Part shown: piece by piece, positions 33,190-45,611 of the stretch
How the letters are laid out: every line of letters begins with the position of its first letter
Numbering within the stretch: position 1 is the first letter of the stretch
NCBI GenBank assembly: GCA_026826555.1
Contig: JAKSZT010037276.1
Coordinates: 1,306,893 to 1,370,892, forward strand
Direction: 5' to 3'
DNA from: Tolypeutes matacus
Lineage: Eukaryota; Chordata; Mammalia; Cingulata; Chlamyphoridae
DNA length: 64,000 bases
Program-made: the position numbers and the translations under genes
Notes under the pieces: generated by a model
The model's input: the letters and a program-made list of their open reading frames with translations, nothing else
What the model was told of the DNA's origin: nothing
Database searches by the model: none

Positions 33190-35485
33190 GGAGTGAGGTT
33201 CGAAGAACTCAAACTTCCCATTTTAACAACTCAAATATATAATTCAGTGGCATTAATTTAATTCACAATGAGGTCTTACCATCACCAGCATCCATATTGA
33301 AACTTTCAGCCTATCAGTATGAAACCCTGTACATATTAAGCCATAACTCTCCATTTCAGTTCCACTGCTTACACTAGTGAACTGTAGTCTATTTTCTGTC
33401 TCCATAAATTTGCTTTATCTGTGTATTTCTTATAAGTGGAATTTTAAATATCCTTGCCTCTCTCTTATTCCACTCAAGATGATGTCTTCAGGGTTCACTC
33501 ATGTTGTGCAATGTATCACAACTTTATCACTTATTGGCTGAATAATATTCCTTTGTATGTACAAACTACATATTTTTCCTTTCATCTGCTTGATGGTCAG
33601 CTTGACAGCAGGCTGTTCTCTGGCTATTGAGAATGCTGCTGCTCTGAACAATGATGTATATATATGTATTTGAGTCCCTGCTTTCAATTTCTGTGAATAT
33701 ACACTTAGAAGTTGGAATGTTGACTCATATGTTAATTTAATTTAATTTTTATTTTATTTTATCATATGTTAATTTTATACTTGACTTTCTGGGGTCCAGC
33801 CAGACTAATATTCAAGAGTTTGCATATCATTATCAACAAAATGTAAGGGTTCCAATTTCTCTGTATCTCTGCTAGCATTTATTTTCCATGTGCAGCTGAG
33901 CCCTGAATTTCAGCAGAGTTGTAACACCTACTCTCCAGTTCATTGGACTCACCCAGGACAACTAAAAAGCAGATGATGATGGACAAGGCCCACTCCATGA
34001 ATTTTAAAAAATAACAGCCATACTAGTGAGAGTGAAGTGGTGCCCTCACAGTGGCTTTGAGTGACATTCCCCAATGACTATTCTTTTGAGCATCTATTCA
34101 CATGCTTGTTTGAACAACTTCATTGGAGAAATGTCTCTTTAAGCCCTTTTCCCATTTTAAATTGAATTTTTCAATTTTTCTTATATAGATGAAAGTATTA
34201 TTTATGTATCCCTGATATTAATATGTTCTCAGATGTAATTTCTTCCATTGTATAAGATGTCCTTTCAATTTCCTCATAATGTCTTTTGAATTTAAAAAGT
34301 TGTTTTCGATTCTGACAAAGTTCATTTTATCTATTTTTGCTGTTTGGTGTTAATGCTTTGGGTGTCATTTCTGCAAAATCACTGCTAAATCCAAGGGCAT
34401 GAAGGATTTCCCTATGTTTTCTTCTAGAGTGTTCAGATTTTAGCTCTAAGGTTTAGGTCCTTGAAACATTTTGAGTTCATATTTGTTTATGGTGTAGGCA
34501 GAGGCATGTGGACATCTAGTTTTTCCCTACATCATTGGTTAAACGGAAAATTATTTTCCCGTTTTATATACTTGCATCTCTTTTCCACAATCAGTGAACC
34601 CCAAATGTGTGGCTTAATTCCTGGATGTCCAATTCTTTTCCCTTGTTCTATATGTTCATCTCTAGGCCATAACCAACTCATTTGATGACTGTGGCTTGTA
34701 GTAAAATTTGAAATTAAGAAGTGTTGTTTGATGGAATATTATGCAGCTGTAAGAAGAAATGAAGCCATAAAGCATATGACAACATGAGTAAACGTGGAGG
34801 ACATTATGTTGAATGAAGAAAGCCAGACACAAAAGGACAAATACTATATGATTGTATTAGTATGAATAAAATATATTGTGTAACATATTGTTTGATTCAA
34901 AAATTTTTATATGAATCCAGTACATATAATTTAGAAATGTATTTATTCATTTGTGTTTACTTTTGACTTTTTAATTGTTTATATTTTCAATTAGTAAATG
35001 TACAAAATAAATTTTAAAAAAAAGGAGTGTCATTGTCCGTTTTATTCTTCTGTTTCAAAATTATTTTGACTATTCAGGGTTACTTGATTTTCACAGGATT
35101 TGAGAATAGGTTTTCACCATATTGATAAAATGCTACCAAATTTCTTAAGGTTTTACATTAAATCTATAGTTCTTTTGGGGTATCATTGATATCATAACAA
35201 TATTCAATTTTCTATCCATGAAACAGGGTTTTTCCCCTATTTTTTAGTCTTTTTAAATTTCTTATATCAAGGTTTTGTATTTAACAGTGTACATATTTTT
35301 CACTTTCTTGTTTAAATTTATTGCTAAATATTTTATTCTGTCAGATACTAATATAATGGAATTGTTTTCTTAGTTTCAATTTCAATAGTTCACTTTTGGT
35401 TTTTAGAAAGACAACTGATTTTTGCATGTTAATCTTGTAAGCTGACATTTTGCTAAATTTGTTTGTTAGTTCTACTTGTTTTGAA
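33190..35485 (-). mobile_element. Antisense LINE-1 (3' region and end of ORF2)
   Basis: 33190-33780 matches antisense LINE-1 3' UTR blocks ('aataatattcctttgtatg', 'gagaatgctgctgctctgaacaatg'). 33990-34700 and 35030-35480 continue into antisense ORF2. Many stops. A sense-strand LINE-1 3' end (34725-35022) is nested in it. Confidence 0.75.
34725..35022 (+). mobile_element. Short LINE-1 3' end, sense, nested
   Basis: It runs from 'ttgatggaatattatgcagctg' to 'aaataaattttaaaaaaaa'. Flanking octamers AGAAGTGT (34717-34724) and AGGAGTGT (35023-35030) are a near-perfect target duplication. A 5'-shorter copy of the same element is at 36837. Confidence 0.85.
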
Positions 35486-35785
35486 GCGATACACAATTAT
35501 CGATATGTTTTACAATGTTTATTTTATACCAATTAATCTTCAAGTGAGGCAAGCCTCTGAATGCTCTATCTGATACCACCTGAATTATGAGATTTTTTCC
35601 ACCCTGACTGGTGAGAATATGAACTATTCCCCATATTTTATGAGCTCTGAGCATTGTTCTGTCTGTTCTTTTCTGTTGGTTTTGTCCATTTTCTGGAGAG
35701 GCCCTGCATAGCTCTGTTCATGCACTATGCTCAACTGAAGCCCACTGAGTGACCCATGCACAGCTCTTGAGCTTCTTCTTTCCCT
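35486..35785 (-). mobile_element. Old LINE-derived fragment, antisense
   Basis: 'tgagattttttccaccctgactggtgagaatatgaactattcc' followed by 'gagctctgagcattgttctgtc' resembles antisense 3' regions of old LINE-1 subfamilies, like the segment at 27901. Confidence 0.45.
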
Positions 35786-36112
35786 ATGCTATGATCTTGA
35801 ACTGCTGATGAAAGTTTCCAATAAATTTACTAGGAGAAGCTATCTGGCTAAATTAAAGGTGAAAATTATCCCTTCTGAATTCTTTACTTCTTCTTTTAAG
35901 GCTTGCAACTGATTGGATAAGGCATCTCTCATTGTTGAAGGCAATCTCCTCAGCTGATTGTCGACATAGGTACAATCAAATACTAATGATTTAAGACCAC
36001 AAAATGTCCACTCAGTGAGAATTATACCAGTGCTTGTATGAACAAATAACTGGGCACCATCACCTAGCTATGTTGACTCTTGTCCAAAATCCTGTTTTAT
36101 TAAGAAATACAT

Positions 36113-36498
36113 GTGAAGCAGATGTGGCTTAAGTGATTGGGCTCCTGTCTACCATATAAGAAGTCCAGGGTGAGATTCCCAGGTCCCCGTGGTGAAAAGC
36201 AACCTGGCCTGTGTGGCAAGCAGGCCCGAGTGGAGAACTGGCCCAGGGAGAGAGCTGGCGAAGAAGGATGACACAACTAAAAGAGATACAGAAGAGAGAC
36301 AATAAGAGATGCTGCAGACCAGGGAGCTGAGGTGGCACAAGAGAAAAAGCAGCCTCTCTCAACTCCAGAATATCCCAGGATTGGCTCCTGGTGCCACCTA
36401 AAGAGAAGACAAGTAGACACAGAAGAACACACAGAGAGCAGACAGTGAGGGAAAAACAATGATGGAGGTGGGAGAAATAAATAAATTTTTAAAAAAGA
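36113..36498 (+). mobile_element. tRNA-derived SINE, long form, in the right arm
   Basis: It begins 'gtgaagcagatgtggcttaag', with the tRNA-like part first, then a long body ('gagctgaggtggcacaagag', 'agaagacaagtagacacagaag') and an A-rich tail. The left arm reads 'aacagtaactcttaataaatc' (its + strand near 28694) across the empty site. Confidence 0.9.
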
Positions 36499-36836
36499 GT
36501 TACTGTTTTTAATTGACAGAACAAGTAATAGTTAATTAGGGAAAGCTTGAAATAGTAATATAAGTGACAAAAATCAAAGATGTAAGTATCCAGAAGTCTG
36601 CATAAACTTACCTTTGAGTATGTTGCTGTTCTAAGACACACATAAGTAGGTGAAAACTGCACAAGGCTAGGCAAAAGAAAGAGATCTGTAAACTGGACAT
36701 TTCCCAGAGCTCACACAGAACTGGGAGGTGTCTGCATTCTGACAAGTCAGATTTGCAAGTGCTCTTTGAATATCCATGCATTCAGTAGAGGCCTCCTAAG
36801 TGCCATATCTAAATTTCAGGATTAAAATAATATACA

Positions 36837-37052
36837 CTCAACATAAGCCAGACACAAAAGGACAAATACTGTATGAATGCATTACTATGAACCAAATATA
36901 TTGTGTAATATATTGTTTGATTCAAAAAAAAAAAATTTACATGTATCCATTACATTTAATTGAGAAATGTATATATTTATTCATCTGTGTTTACTTTTTA
37001 GTTTTTAATTGTTTATGTTTTCAATTATTAAATGTACAAAATAAAGTTAAAA
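36837..37052 (+). mobile_element. LINE-1 3' end, sense, perfect 8-base target duplication
   Basis: AATATACA flanks it at 36829-36836 and 37053-37060. The body ('ataagccagacacaaaaggacaaatactgtatg' to 'acaaaataaagttaaaa') is a 5'-truncated relative of 34725-35022. Confidence 0.9.
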
Positions 37053-37569
37053 AATATACAGTAAAAGCTACTGTAAAATTAAAAAGTAGCAAAGCTTAAA
37101 ACCAAGTATCAAAAGCACCAAGATCATCCTCAAGTAACTTAACTGAATGGTAGAACAAAGTGCAATATGCTTTAAAGGAAGACAACAGACTCTCAGCTTC
37201 TGACAACATAATATTGGCAGTGTCCATATCCAATTAAACATTATTAGCCATGTGAAGAACATAAAAATCTATTAACCATAACCAGGAGAAATAGTTGTGA
37301 ATAGAAGTCACAGAAAAGACAAAGATGATGAATTTAGCAAAGATTTTAAAAGAGTTATTGTAAATATAATCAAGTAATTAAATGAAAAGATAAAATGAGT
37401 GCAGAAATTGAAGGAATAAAAAATAGGAAGAAAGTGAACTCTAACAATTTAGTATCTGAAATAAACATGTACTGATTGGGAGAAACATCAGATTAGATAC
37501 TAAAAAAGAGGGATTATTCATTGAAGATAGAATAATAGAAACTATTCAAACTGAAGAAACTATGGTTCT

Positions 37570-38048
37570 AGAGGTGAATCTCAAACTTTTGAAACCTAAT
37601 GTAGTATGCCCTGCAGGTTTTCAGAACTATTTGAGAACAGTGACCCTGTTTCCCTTCCAATTTCTCCCTATGGTAATGGGAATGCTTATTCTATGACTGT
37701 CCCTCCTTTGTATAAGAGAGGCAGTTAACTTATTTTTTAACTTTCCTAGTTCTACAGTCAGAGTGTAATTTTTGCCCCAGGACAGACTCTATGCATATAA
37801 CTGATTTTGATGAGACTTTGTACTTAAAACTATTACTAAAATGATTTAAGGCTTTTGAAATATTGTGGTGGAATGAATGTATTTTGCATATGTAAAGAAC
37901 ATATATTTCTGAGATCCAGAGGGTGGTGTGTGACAGTTTGAGCTTTTGTGGACCTAAGAAAATCATATCCTTAGGGGTAATCTATTCCTATGCATATAAA
38001 CCTACTGTAGGTAGGATCTTTGGATTAAATTTCTTCAGTGAAAGGCTG
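37570..38048 (+). mobile_element. MaLR internal end and LTR start, right arm
   Basis: This matches 12380-12842 in the same orientation ('gaaacctaatgtagtatgccctgcagg', 'tattgtggtggaatgaatg', 'gtgtgacagtttgagcttttgtggacc'). It is followed by a solo LTR of the TGTATTAG type at exactly the same position, after 'ttcagtgaaaggc'. Confidence 0.8.
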
Positions 38049-38105
38049 TATTAGTCAGCCAAAGGGGTGCTGAGGCAAAACACCCGAAATCCATTGGTTT
38101 TATTT

Positions 38106-38514
38106 TTTAAGATTTATTTCTTTATTCCTGCACCCCCATTGTTTTGCACTCACTGTCTGCTCTCTGTTGTTCTTCTGTGTCTGCTTGTCTTTTCTTTTGG
38201 CGGCACTGGGAACCGATTCTGGGACATTCCAGAATGGAGAGGGGCTGCTCAATCTCTTGAGCCACCTCAGCTCCCTGGTCTGCTGAGTATCTTATGGTCT
38301 CTCTTCTGTGTCTCTTTTTGTTGCATCATCTTGCTGTGCCAGCTCTCCATGTTGGCAATACTCTGCATGGGCCAGCACTCCATGTGAGTTAGCTCTCCAC
38401 TTGGGCAATCTTGCTTTGCTAGCCAGGTTGCTTTTCACCAAGAGGCCCTGGGAATCAAACCCTGGACCACTTATATGGTAGATGGGAGCCAAATTGCTTG
38501 AGCCACATCTCCTT
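38106..38514 (-). mobile_element. tRNA-derived SINE, long form, antisense
   Basis: A T-rich start ('attttttaagatttatttc') and an end 'gcttgagccacatctcctt' are the reverse of the SINE at 36113. TTGGTTTT on both sides (near 38095 and 38518) is a target duplication. It splits the truncated LTR of the right arm. Confidence 0.9.
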
Positions 38515-38562
38515 CTGTGTTGGTTTTTTTAAAAAAGGCTATTTATTTGGGGTAGAAGTTAC

Positions 38563-39112
38563 AGTTCTTTTGGACATGGTTACCAAGCTCTCCCCACCAC
38601 CATTTGTTGAATAGAGTGTTCTGGCCCAGCTGGGAGAGCTTGACAGCTTTTCAAAAATCTGTCAACTTTATATGTGAAGGTCTATTTCTGAGTTCTCAAT
38701 TCAGTTCCATTAGTCAATGTTTCTGTCTTTATGCCAATACCTTTCTGTTTTTACCACTGTAACTAAGTAATTTTATGCTCTAAATTCTGGAAGTGAGAGT
38801 CTTCCAACTTCATTCTTTTTAAAGATGTTTTTGGCTAATCAGGGTGTCTCACCCTCCCCCCAAAATTTGATAATTGGCTTTCAGTTTCTGTAAAAAAATG
38901 CTGTTGGGATTTTTATTGGAATTGTATTGAATCTGCATATCAGTTTGGGTAGAATTGACATCTTAAAAATATTTAGTCTTTCAGTCCATGAACATGGAAT
39001 GTCCTTACATTTATTTAAGTCTTCTTCAGTTTCTTTTAGCAATGTTTTGTAGATCCATTATGTCTTTGGTTAAGTTTATTTATAAATATTTGATTCTTTT
39101 AATCAGTATTTT
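38563..39112 (-). mobile_element. Antisense LINE-1 ORF2 fragment
   Basis: 'ctccccaccaccatttgttgaatag' and 'cagtttgggtagaattgacatctt' are antisense LINE-1 ORF2, as at 45090. 38563-38848 belongs to the right arm. The LINE-1 runs past the arm's edge, so the duplication breakpoint is inside it. Confidence 0.8.
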
Positions 39113-40256
39113 TGCTTTTGGCATTTATAAGGTATAGCTGTTGGCCAATTTAATGTAATTATGAATTCCAAAAATATAATTGGATCATGCTTGTGAACTG
39201 ATCTGTTAGTCTGGGCATGATTGAGTTATGATTGGGGCATTGACTGGGCCATGTCAGTAGGGCATTGAGCCCCACCCCTTGGTGAGTGGGGAATCAAATA
39301 TAAAAGGTATGGCAAGAACAGAGTTGAAGCAGTTTTTGAGAAGCAGTTTTGATATTGGAGAGAAGGCCCTAGGAGAAGAGAAGTGAGCTGTTTGCCTGAT
39401 CGTCTACAGCTGACCTTGTGGAGGAAACAGGAGCTAAGCCTGGAGAGAAACACAGCCTCAGGAAGAGAGGAACCCAAGAAGCCTGAACCCTGGCAAATGT
39501 TGTCAGCTGTCTTGCTCCAACACGTGGCAATGGACTTTGGTGAGAGAAGAAACTTATGCTTTCTGGCCTGGTAATTGTGGACTTCTACCCCAAATAAATA
39601 CCCTTTATAAAGACCAACCCATTTTTGGTATTTCACATTAGCACCCCTTTGGCTGACTAATACATAAGGAATATTTATTTGGGGTAATATCTTATAGTTA
39701 CAAGGCTCTAAAGAGTGCAACTTAATGTTGCTTTCTCACCAAAGTCTGTTGCCACATGTTGAAGCAAGATGGCACCCAAATTCTGTGTGATCCCTCCTTC
39801 TTTCTTCCACTTAGGGCTCTGTGTTAGAAGCTTCTTATGATCTCTGCTGTAGACTGGCATAGGGCTCCTTTCCTTCCAGGCCTTCAAAACTCTCTGCTGC
39901 TTTGTTCTCTTCACTGCAAACTATCAGGCAAATGGCTCAACTCTCTCCTGAGTCTTTAGCTCTTTGAGCCCTTCCTTTCTGTCACATGGCAGGACCAAAA
40001 GGACCAAGTTCTCTCCTCTGCTATGTATCTATTGTGTGTCTTCTTGAATAGTCCAAAGGGGGTGAGAACTCAAGCCAAGTTGCTCCTTACTGATATAGCC
40101 CAATCAGAAGCCCTAAAGTGATTTTATCAAGTAAACTTAATCAGAGGCTTCTCACTGAATTAATACAATCAAAGGGCATCACACCCAGAGAAACAGACTA
40201 GTTTACAAATATTATCTTCCTCTTTTTGGTGATTCATAAGTAATATCAAACTGCCA
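39113..40256 (-). mobile_element. LTR of the TGTATTAG family, antisense, split by a sense copy
   Basis: 39113-39132 and 39670-40256 are two pieces of one antisense LTR ('gcatttataagg', then 'aatatttatttggggtaatatc' through 'aatatcaaactgcc'). A sense copy of the same family was inserted into it. Confidence 0.75.
39133..39664 (+). mobile_element. Solo LTR, sense, inserted into another LTR of its own family
   Basis: It begins TATAGCTGTTGGCC and ends CTGACTAATACA. A perfect duplication, TAAGG, flanks it at 39128-39132 and 39665-39669. It contains a TATA-like 'atataaaagg' near 39298 and, near the end, 'aaataaataccc' as poly(A) signal. Confidence 0.9.
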
Positions 40257-40630
40257 AACTGATGATCCCCAAATTTGTATGTACCATCCTGTATTCTTTC
40301 TTGAGATACTGGCTCATATACCCAATTTTGTACTGCATAGCTCCACTTGGATAGACCTAATATGAATCTTGGTCTTTATAAGTCCAAAAACCAGATTCTT
40401 GATTCTCATTTCCAACACCAATCCTCCTAAATCTCAATTGATGGCAACTATTCTTTTAAATACTCAGACTAAACACCTCAACATCACATATCCAAACCAT
40501 TATCAAAGCACTTCCTTTAAAGATTCCTTCCAGAATATAACAACTTGATGTCACATCCATCAGTAACCCCAGGTCTAACCGACCATTATATTTCACTTAG
40601 ACTGTTGTAATAACATCATAATGACCTCCT
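40257..40630. other. Unassigned, possibly an old interspersed repeat
   Basis: 'tccacttggatagacctaat' and 'caccaatcctcctaaatctc' look like an ancient mammalian repeat, but I cannot name it. There is no gene signal. Confidence 0.35.
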
Positions 40631-42520
40631 TGATAAAAAAAAAGTTCTTCCATGGTAGAATCACAATAAGTCTATAGTAGAATAACAGTAAGTCTACTCT
40701 AGTCCATTGTTCATTCTGCAATCCTGAGGGTTCTGGGATGGTGATGCCCATTCCACCTCTAATTGAGAGGGGCTTTAGATCCTGTATTAGTCAGCCAAAG
40801 GGATACTCATGTGAAATACCAGAAATCTATTGTTTTTCTTAAAGGGTATTTATTTGGGGTAGGAGCTTACAATTACCAGGCGATGAAGTATAAATTACTT
40901 CCCTCACCAAAGTCTATTGCCATGTTTTTCTTTTTTTTAAGCTATTTTTTAATATACTTTTCTGATTTTAATTTTTAAAAGAAACTTTGATTACATAAAT
41001 GTTACACAAAAATTACAGGGGATTCCCATATGCCCTGCTCCCTAGCCCTCCCACATTTTTTCACATCATTCATTAGTGTGGTACATTTGCTGGAATTGAT
41101 GAACATATCTTGGAACATTGCCACTTAGGGTGGATTATAGTTTACATTGTAGTTTACACTCTCTCCCATGTTTTTGCAAGTTATTACAAGATATACTATG
41201 GCCTGTATCTGTCATTGCAATGTCATTCAGGATAATTCCCATGTCCTAAAAATACCCCCAAATTACACCTACTTTTCCCTCACCATCCCCTCAGAACCTC
41301 CAGTGGCCACTGTCTCCACATCCATGATAAAAGTTCTTCCACTGCTAGGATCACAAGTCTACAGCAAAACAACTGTAAGTTTACTCTAGTGCATCATCCA
41401 TTCCCCAATCCGGAGGATTCTAGGATGGTGATCCCCACTCTGCCTCTAATTGAAAGGGGGCTTAGATCCCATGGGGCTGATGGGTGGGGCTTTCTTGATT
41501 GCAGTTGCAAATTCTCTCTGTCCCTTGAAATGGTCATTGTCAATTATTATCTCCTTATAATTTGTCCTGGTGAGTCCAATGAACTAGAGAGTAGGTGTTG
41601 CAAGACTGTTGGGATTCAGGGCTCATTTGGCACATCGACAGCCAAAGATTTAAGTCTCTTAGACATACACCTATCAACTGTAGTACTAACTATAAGTTCA
41701 AATAGAGGGGCAGAAGAGCCAAGTGTAGGGAAAACACAACTGAGTTCAACTTTATCACATGGGGGAGCATAAATTCCAAAGTAACACCCATTGGCAGGGC
41801 TCCAAACTCCTAAATGGTCTGCCCTGCCTATAGTGTCTGGATGTCTCCAGATCCCTCAGGTGCCCTGCTAATTGAGGTAATATTTCCTTTGGCAGTCAAT
41901 GAGTTCCTGCAGACATGTGCATAAGCATAACCTCTGAAATGACCTCCTGATTCACTTTGAAGTCTCTTAGCCCTATAAACTGATTTGTCTTTACCCTTTC
42001 CCTCTTTTGGTCAAGGTCTTTTTCCAGTTGCATTGCTAGTTGGTCCTTGGTAGTAATCCCTTGGTGCCAGGGAGGCTCATCCTTGGGAGTCATGTCCCAT
42101 GCTGGGGGGAAGGTAATGCATTTATATGCTCAGTTTGGTTTGGAGACAGGCCATGTTTGAGCAACAAGGAGGGTCTCAGGTGGTAATGCTTAGGCACCCT
42201 ATAATACTGTGCTGTTTCAATTTCAAAAATAAACTTTTATAAGTACAGTCATCACAATGAAGGGCCCATCAATGGTCCATCCTCCTTCATTAGTTACTGC
42301 CCCTCTACTCAGAGGATTCTTGTTGTACTATTACAGAATGTGACAGAGTGCTCCAGGATGTGAATATTCCTTTGGTTATTGTGTGAATTTCCACCCACTG
42401 TGAAAATGCCCCATGAACACTTAAACACATTCATATGCCATATAGGTATGCCCCAGGTGTACCTCCTCCCATCATCCCCCATCTCTGATACTCCATACTA
42501 ATGACCCATCCCTGCTACAG
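40631..42520 (-). mobile_element. LINE-1 3'-end tracts, antisense, with LTR fragment
   Basis: The block 'aagttcttcc...atcacaa...taagtctactctag...ggatggtgat...aattgagagg' occurs twice, at 40640-40780 and 41333-41460. The second copy lies in a longer unit with 'ttacataaatgttacacaaaaattac' (40993) and 'gggagtcatgtcccatgctggggggaa' (42087). An LTR fragment at 40783-40924 separates the copies. Confidence 0.6.
40783..40924 (-). mobile_element. LTR fragment, antisense
   Basis: TGTATTAGTCAGCC starts it and it matches the family to 'ccaaagtctattgccatg', then ends at a T-rich LINE tail. Confidence 0.8.
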
Positions 42521-42759
42521 TTGCAACCCTTCTGTGGCCCAAAACTTCAAAATTTAAGCCAAAAAAGCAAAACAAAACAAAACAAAAAAACCAAAAAACC
42601 CAAATACAATTAATAGGAAAATGATAGTTTAAAAAATAATGGATAAAATACAAAAACATATTTAAAATTTTGAGATAATAAAAAATAAAACATGAAACTA
42701 AATTTTTTTTATGCCTTTCATCACTGTAAGATCTGTTGCCTTGTATGTACAGAACATTT
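42521..42759. repeat. A-rich tract with (AAAAC)n
   Basis: An (AAAAC)n run lies at 42564-42588, followed by AT-rich sequence. No gene is seen. Confidence 0.6.
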
Positions 42760-45611
42760 GCTTCCATTTATTCACCCAGTGTCTTATTTCTCCATTTTGA
42801 TTTCAAAGAAGCTTTAGGTTACAGAAAATTCACGTACAGAATATAGGTGATTCCCATATACCCAACATCCTCTCCCATTTCCCCTTTCCCCTATTAATAA
42901 CATTTTGCATGTGGATGGTACACTTGTTACAATTGATGTTTAAATATTGAAACATAGCTCCTAACCATGTCAATGATTTACATTGTGGTTTACATTTCAG
43001 ACCGTTCAGTTTTATAAACTTTGATGAATTTTGACATGGTCTGTATCCATCAATGCAAGACCATGTAGAACAATTCCATCATCCCCAAAATGTTCCACAT
43101 TCCATCTATTCTATTTCTCCCTCCCTCTCCCCTTGAGACCCATGGTAACCACCAAGATTAACTCATTGAAGGACCAGATTCATAGTTACTTGCAACAAAA
43201 TTGAGGGCTTTACATAACGGTCTGTCCTCCCCTATTAGGCACAGCCTATGTTCCAAAGAGACTCCCATCCCTCTATGTAAGATCATAGCAGGAGTCCCCA
43301 GGATGGGAGTCCAACACCTTCCAACTCATTATGTGAGTCTCCACATCCAGATACAACACACAACGAGAAGATGAATGCTACATACTCTCTATAAACCTGT
43401 CTTTGGTGTGCCCTGTCCTGTGTGCCCCCTATATCCATGACCTTAAACCAGTAAAATTCCCCTGCCATATTTGCCAAAAGAATATTCCCAACATTGTAGT
43501 TTCAACCACATATCTTCAAATCACCACAGTTTACCCATTCCATCTTCCAACCTCCCCCCAGTTCCATGGTCAGTCAAAACCACCTTCCCACCCTACCCCC
43601 CTCACAAACCAGCACTATCTAACCCAACAGCCTCAATGCACTACTGTCATGCTGATCCACTGCACAACAACACCCTTCCACCTAATCATACATTTTGCCT
43701 ATATAGGCATTGACTCACAACCTTCTCCTCCCTCTCTGTCTCCTTTAAACATAACTTCTACACTCTAGCTCTGTGTTCCTGCTCAATTCACTTAATTCAT
43801 AACAGTGATGTCATGTAATATTGGTCCTTCAGTGCAGTGCTTGGCTTGCTTCTCTCAACATAATGTCTTCAAGAGTCATCCATGTTATCCCCTGTGTTAA
43901 TACTCTATTCTTTCTTACAGCTGAGTAATATTCCATTGTATGTTTACACCACCTTTACCCATTCATCTGTTGATGGACATTTGGGTTGTTTCCAACTTTT
44001 GGCCATAGTGAATAATGCTGCTGTGAACACTAGTGTGCATATTTCTGTTCACGTACCTGCTTTCTATTCTTTCAGGTATATACCCAGCAGTGGGATTGCT
44101 GGATCATAAGGCAGTTCAATAGTTAGCTTCCTGAGGAACTGCCAATCTTTCCTCCAAAATGGCTGGACCATTCTACATTCCCACCAGCAGTAGATAAGGG
44201 TTGTCATTCCTCCACATCCTCTCCAAAAATTGTAGGCCTCTGATAAATCATTGTGGTTTTGGTTTGCATTTCCCTAATAGCTAGTGATGTTGAGCAAATA
44301 TCATATGCATTTTAGCCATTTGTATTTCTTCTCTAAAGAAGTGTCTATTCAAATCACTTGCCCATTTTTAAATGGGTTGTTTGCCTTTTTATTTTCAAGG
44401 TTTAGGACTTCCTTATATATACTGACTATTATGCCCCTATCAGGTATATGTTTGCCAAATATATTCTCTCATTGAGTAGGCTGCCTATTCACTTTCTTGA
44501 CAAACTGCCTTGATGTGCAATTTTTTTTTCATTTGAGGAGGTCCTGTTTATCTATTTTTCTTTTGTTGCTTGTGCTTTGGTGTAAAGTTCATGAAATCAT
44601 TTCCTAATACAGGATCCTGTAGATGCAATCCCTACATTATCTTCTAGGAGTTTTATGGGTATGGCTTATATATTTATATCTTTGATCCATCTTGAGCTAA
44701 TTTTTGTATAATGTGTGAGGTGGTATTCCTCTCTCATTCTATTGGATATGGATATCCACTTATCCAAGCAACATTTGTTGAAGAGGCTGTTCTCTCTATT
44801 TGAATGAGCTTGGTTGCCTTGTTGAATATCAGGTGACTGTATTGGTGAGGATCTATATCAGAACTCTCAATTCAGTTCCATTGGTCAGTACATCTATCCT
44901 TGTGCCAATCTCATTCAGTGTTGACCACTGTAGCCTTGTATGTTTTAAAGTCAGGTAGTGTGAATCCTCTGATTTCACTTTTCCCTTTCAATATATCTTT
45001 GGGTATTCATGGCCACTTGCCCTTCCAAATAAATTTCATAGTCAGCTTTACCAATTTAGTAAAAAATGCTGTGGTGACTTTATTGGGATTGCGTTGAATC
45101 TGTAAATCAGTTTGGGTACGATAGACATCTTAATGATATTGAGTCTTCCTATCCATGAACAGTGAATAGTCTTCCATTTATTTAGGTCTTCTTTGATTTC
45201 CTTTAACAGTGTTGTATAGTTTTCTACATATAAGTCTTTTACATCCTTAGTTAAATTTATTCCTAGGTATTTGATTCTTTTAATTGCTATTGTAAATAAG
45301 AATTTTTTCTTGATTTCCTCCTCAGATTGATCATTATTGGTGTACAGAAATGCTATTGATTTTTGCACATTGATCTTAGAACTTGACACTTTGCTGAACT
45401 AATTTATAAGCTCTAGATGCTTTGTTGCAGATTTCTCAGGGCTTTTTATGTATAGGATCCTGTCATCTGCAAATAGTGAAATGTTTACTTCTCCCTTCCT
45501 AATTTGGATGACTTTGATATCTTTTTCTTGCCTAAGTGCTCAAGACATGTTAAATAAAAGTGGTGAAATTGGGTATCCTTGCCTTGTTCTCAATCTTAGA
45601 AGGAAAGCTTT
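42760..45611 (-). mobile_element. Antisense LINE-1: 3' UTR and end of ORF2
   Basis: The 3' UTR is at 42780-44500, with 'gagtaatattccattgtatg', 'gaataatgctgctgtgaac' and 'tatacccagcagtgggattgctgg'. ORF2 follows at 44700-45611. A clean minus-strand frame of 113 codons at 45048-45389 encodes the ORF2 region just after the reverse transcriptase core ('[15 protein letters not shown]', '[19 protein letters not shown]'). The element is cut off at 45611 by retroviral sequence. Confidence 0.88.

Larger units (their letters stand above)
35786..38848. repeat. Inverted duplication, right arm
   Basis: This is the reverse complement of 26422-29035. Homology begins at 'atgctatgatcttgaactgctg' and ends at 'ggctaatcagggtgt'. 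Three later insertions in this arm (a SINE at 36113, a LINE-1 end at 36837, a SINE at 38106) are absent from the left arm. Net length is about 2.04 kb. The two arms share even the broken junctions between nested elements. Confidence 0.85.
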
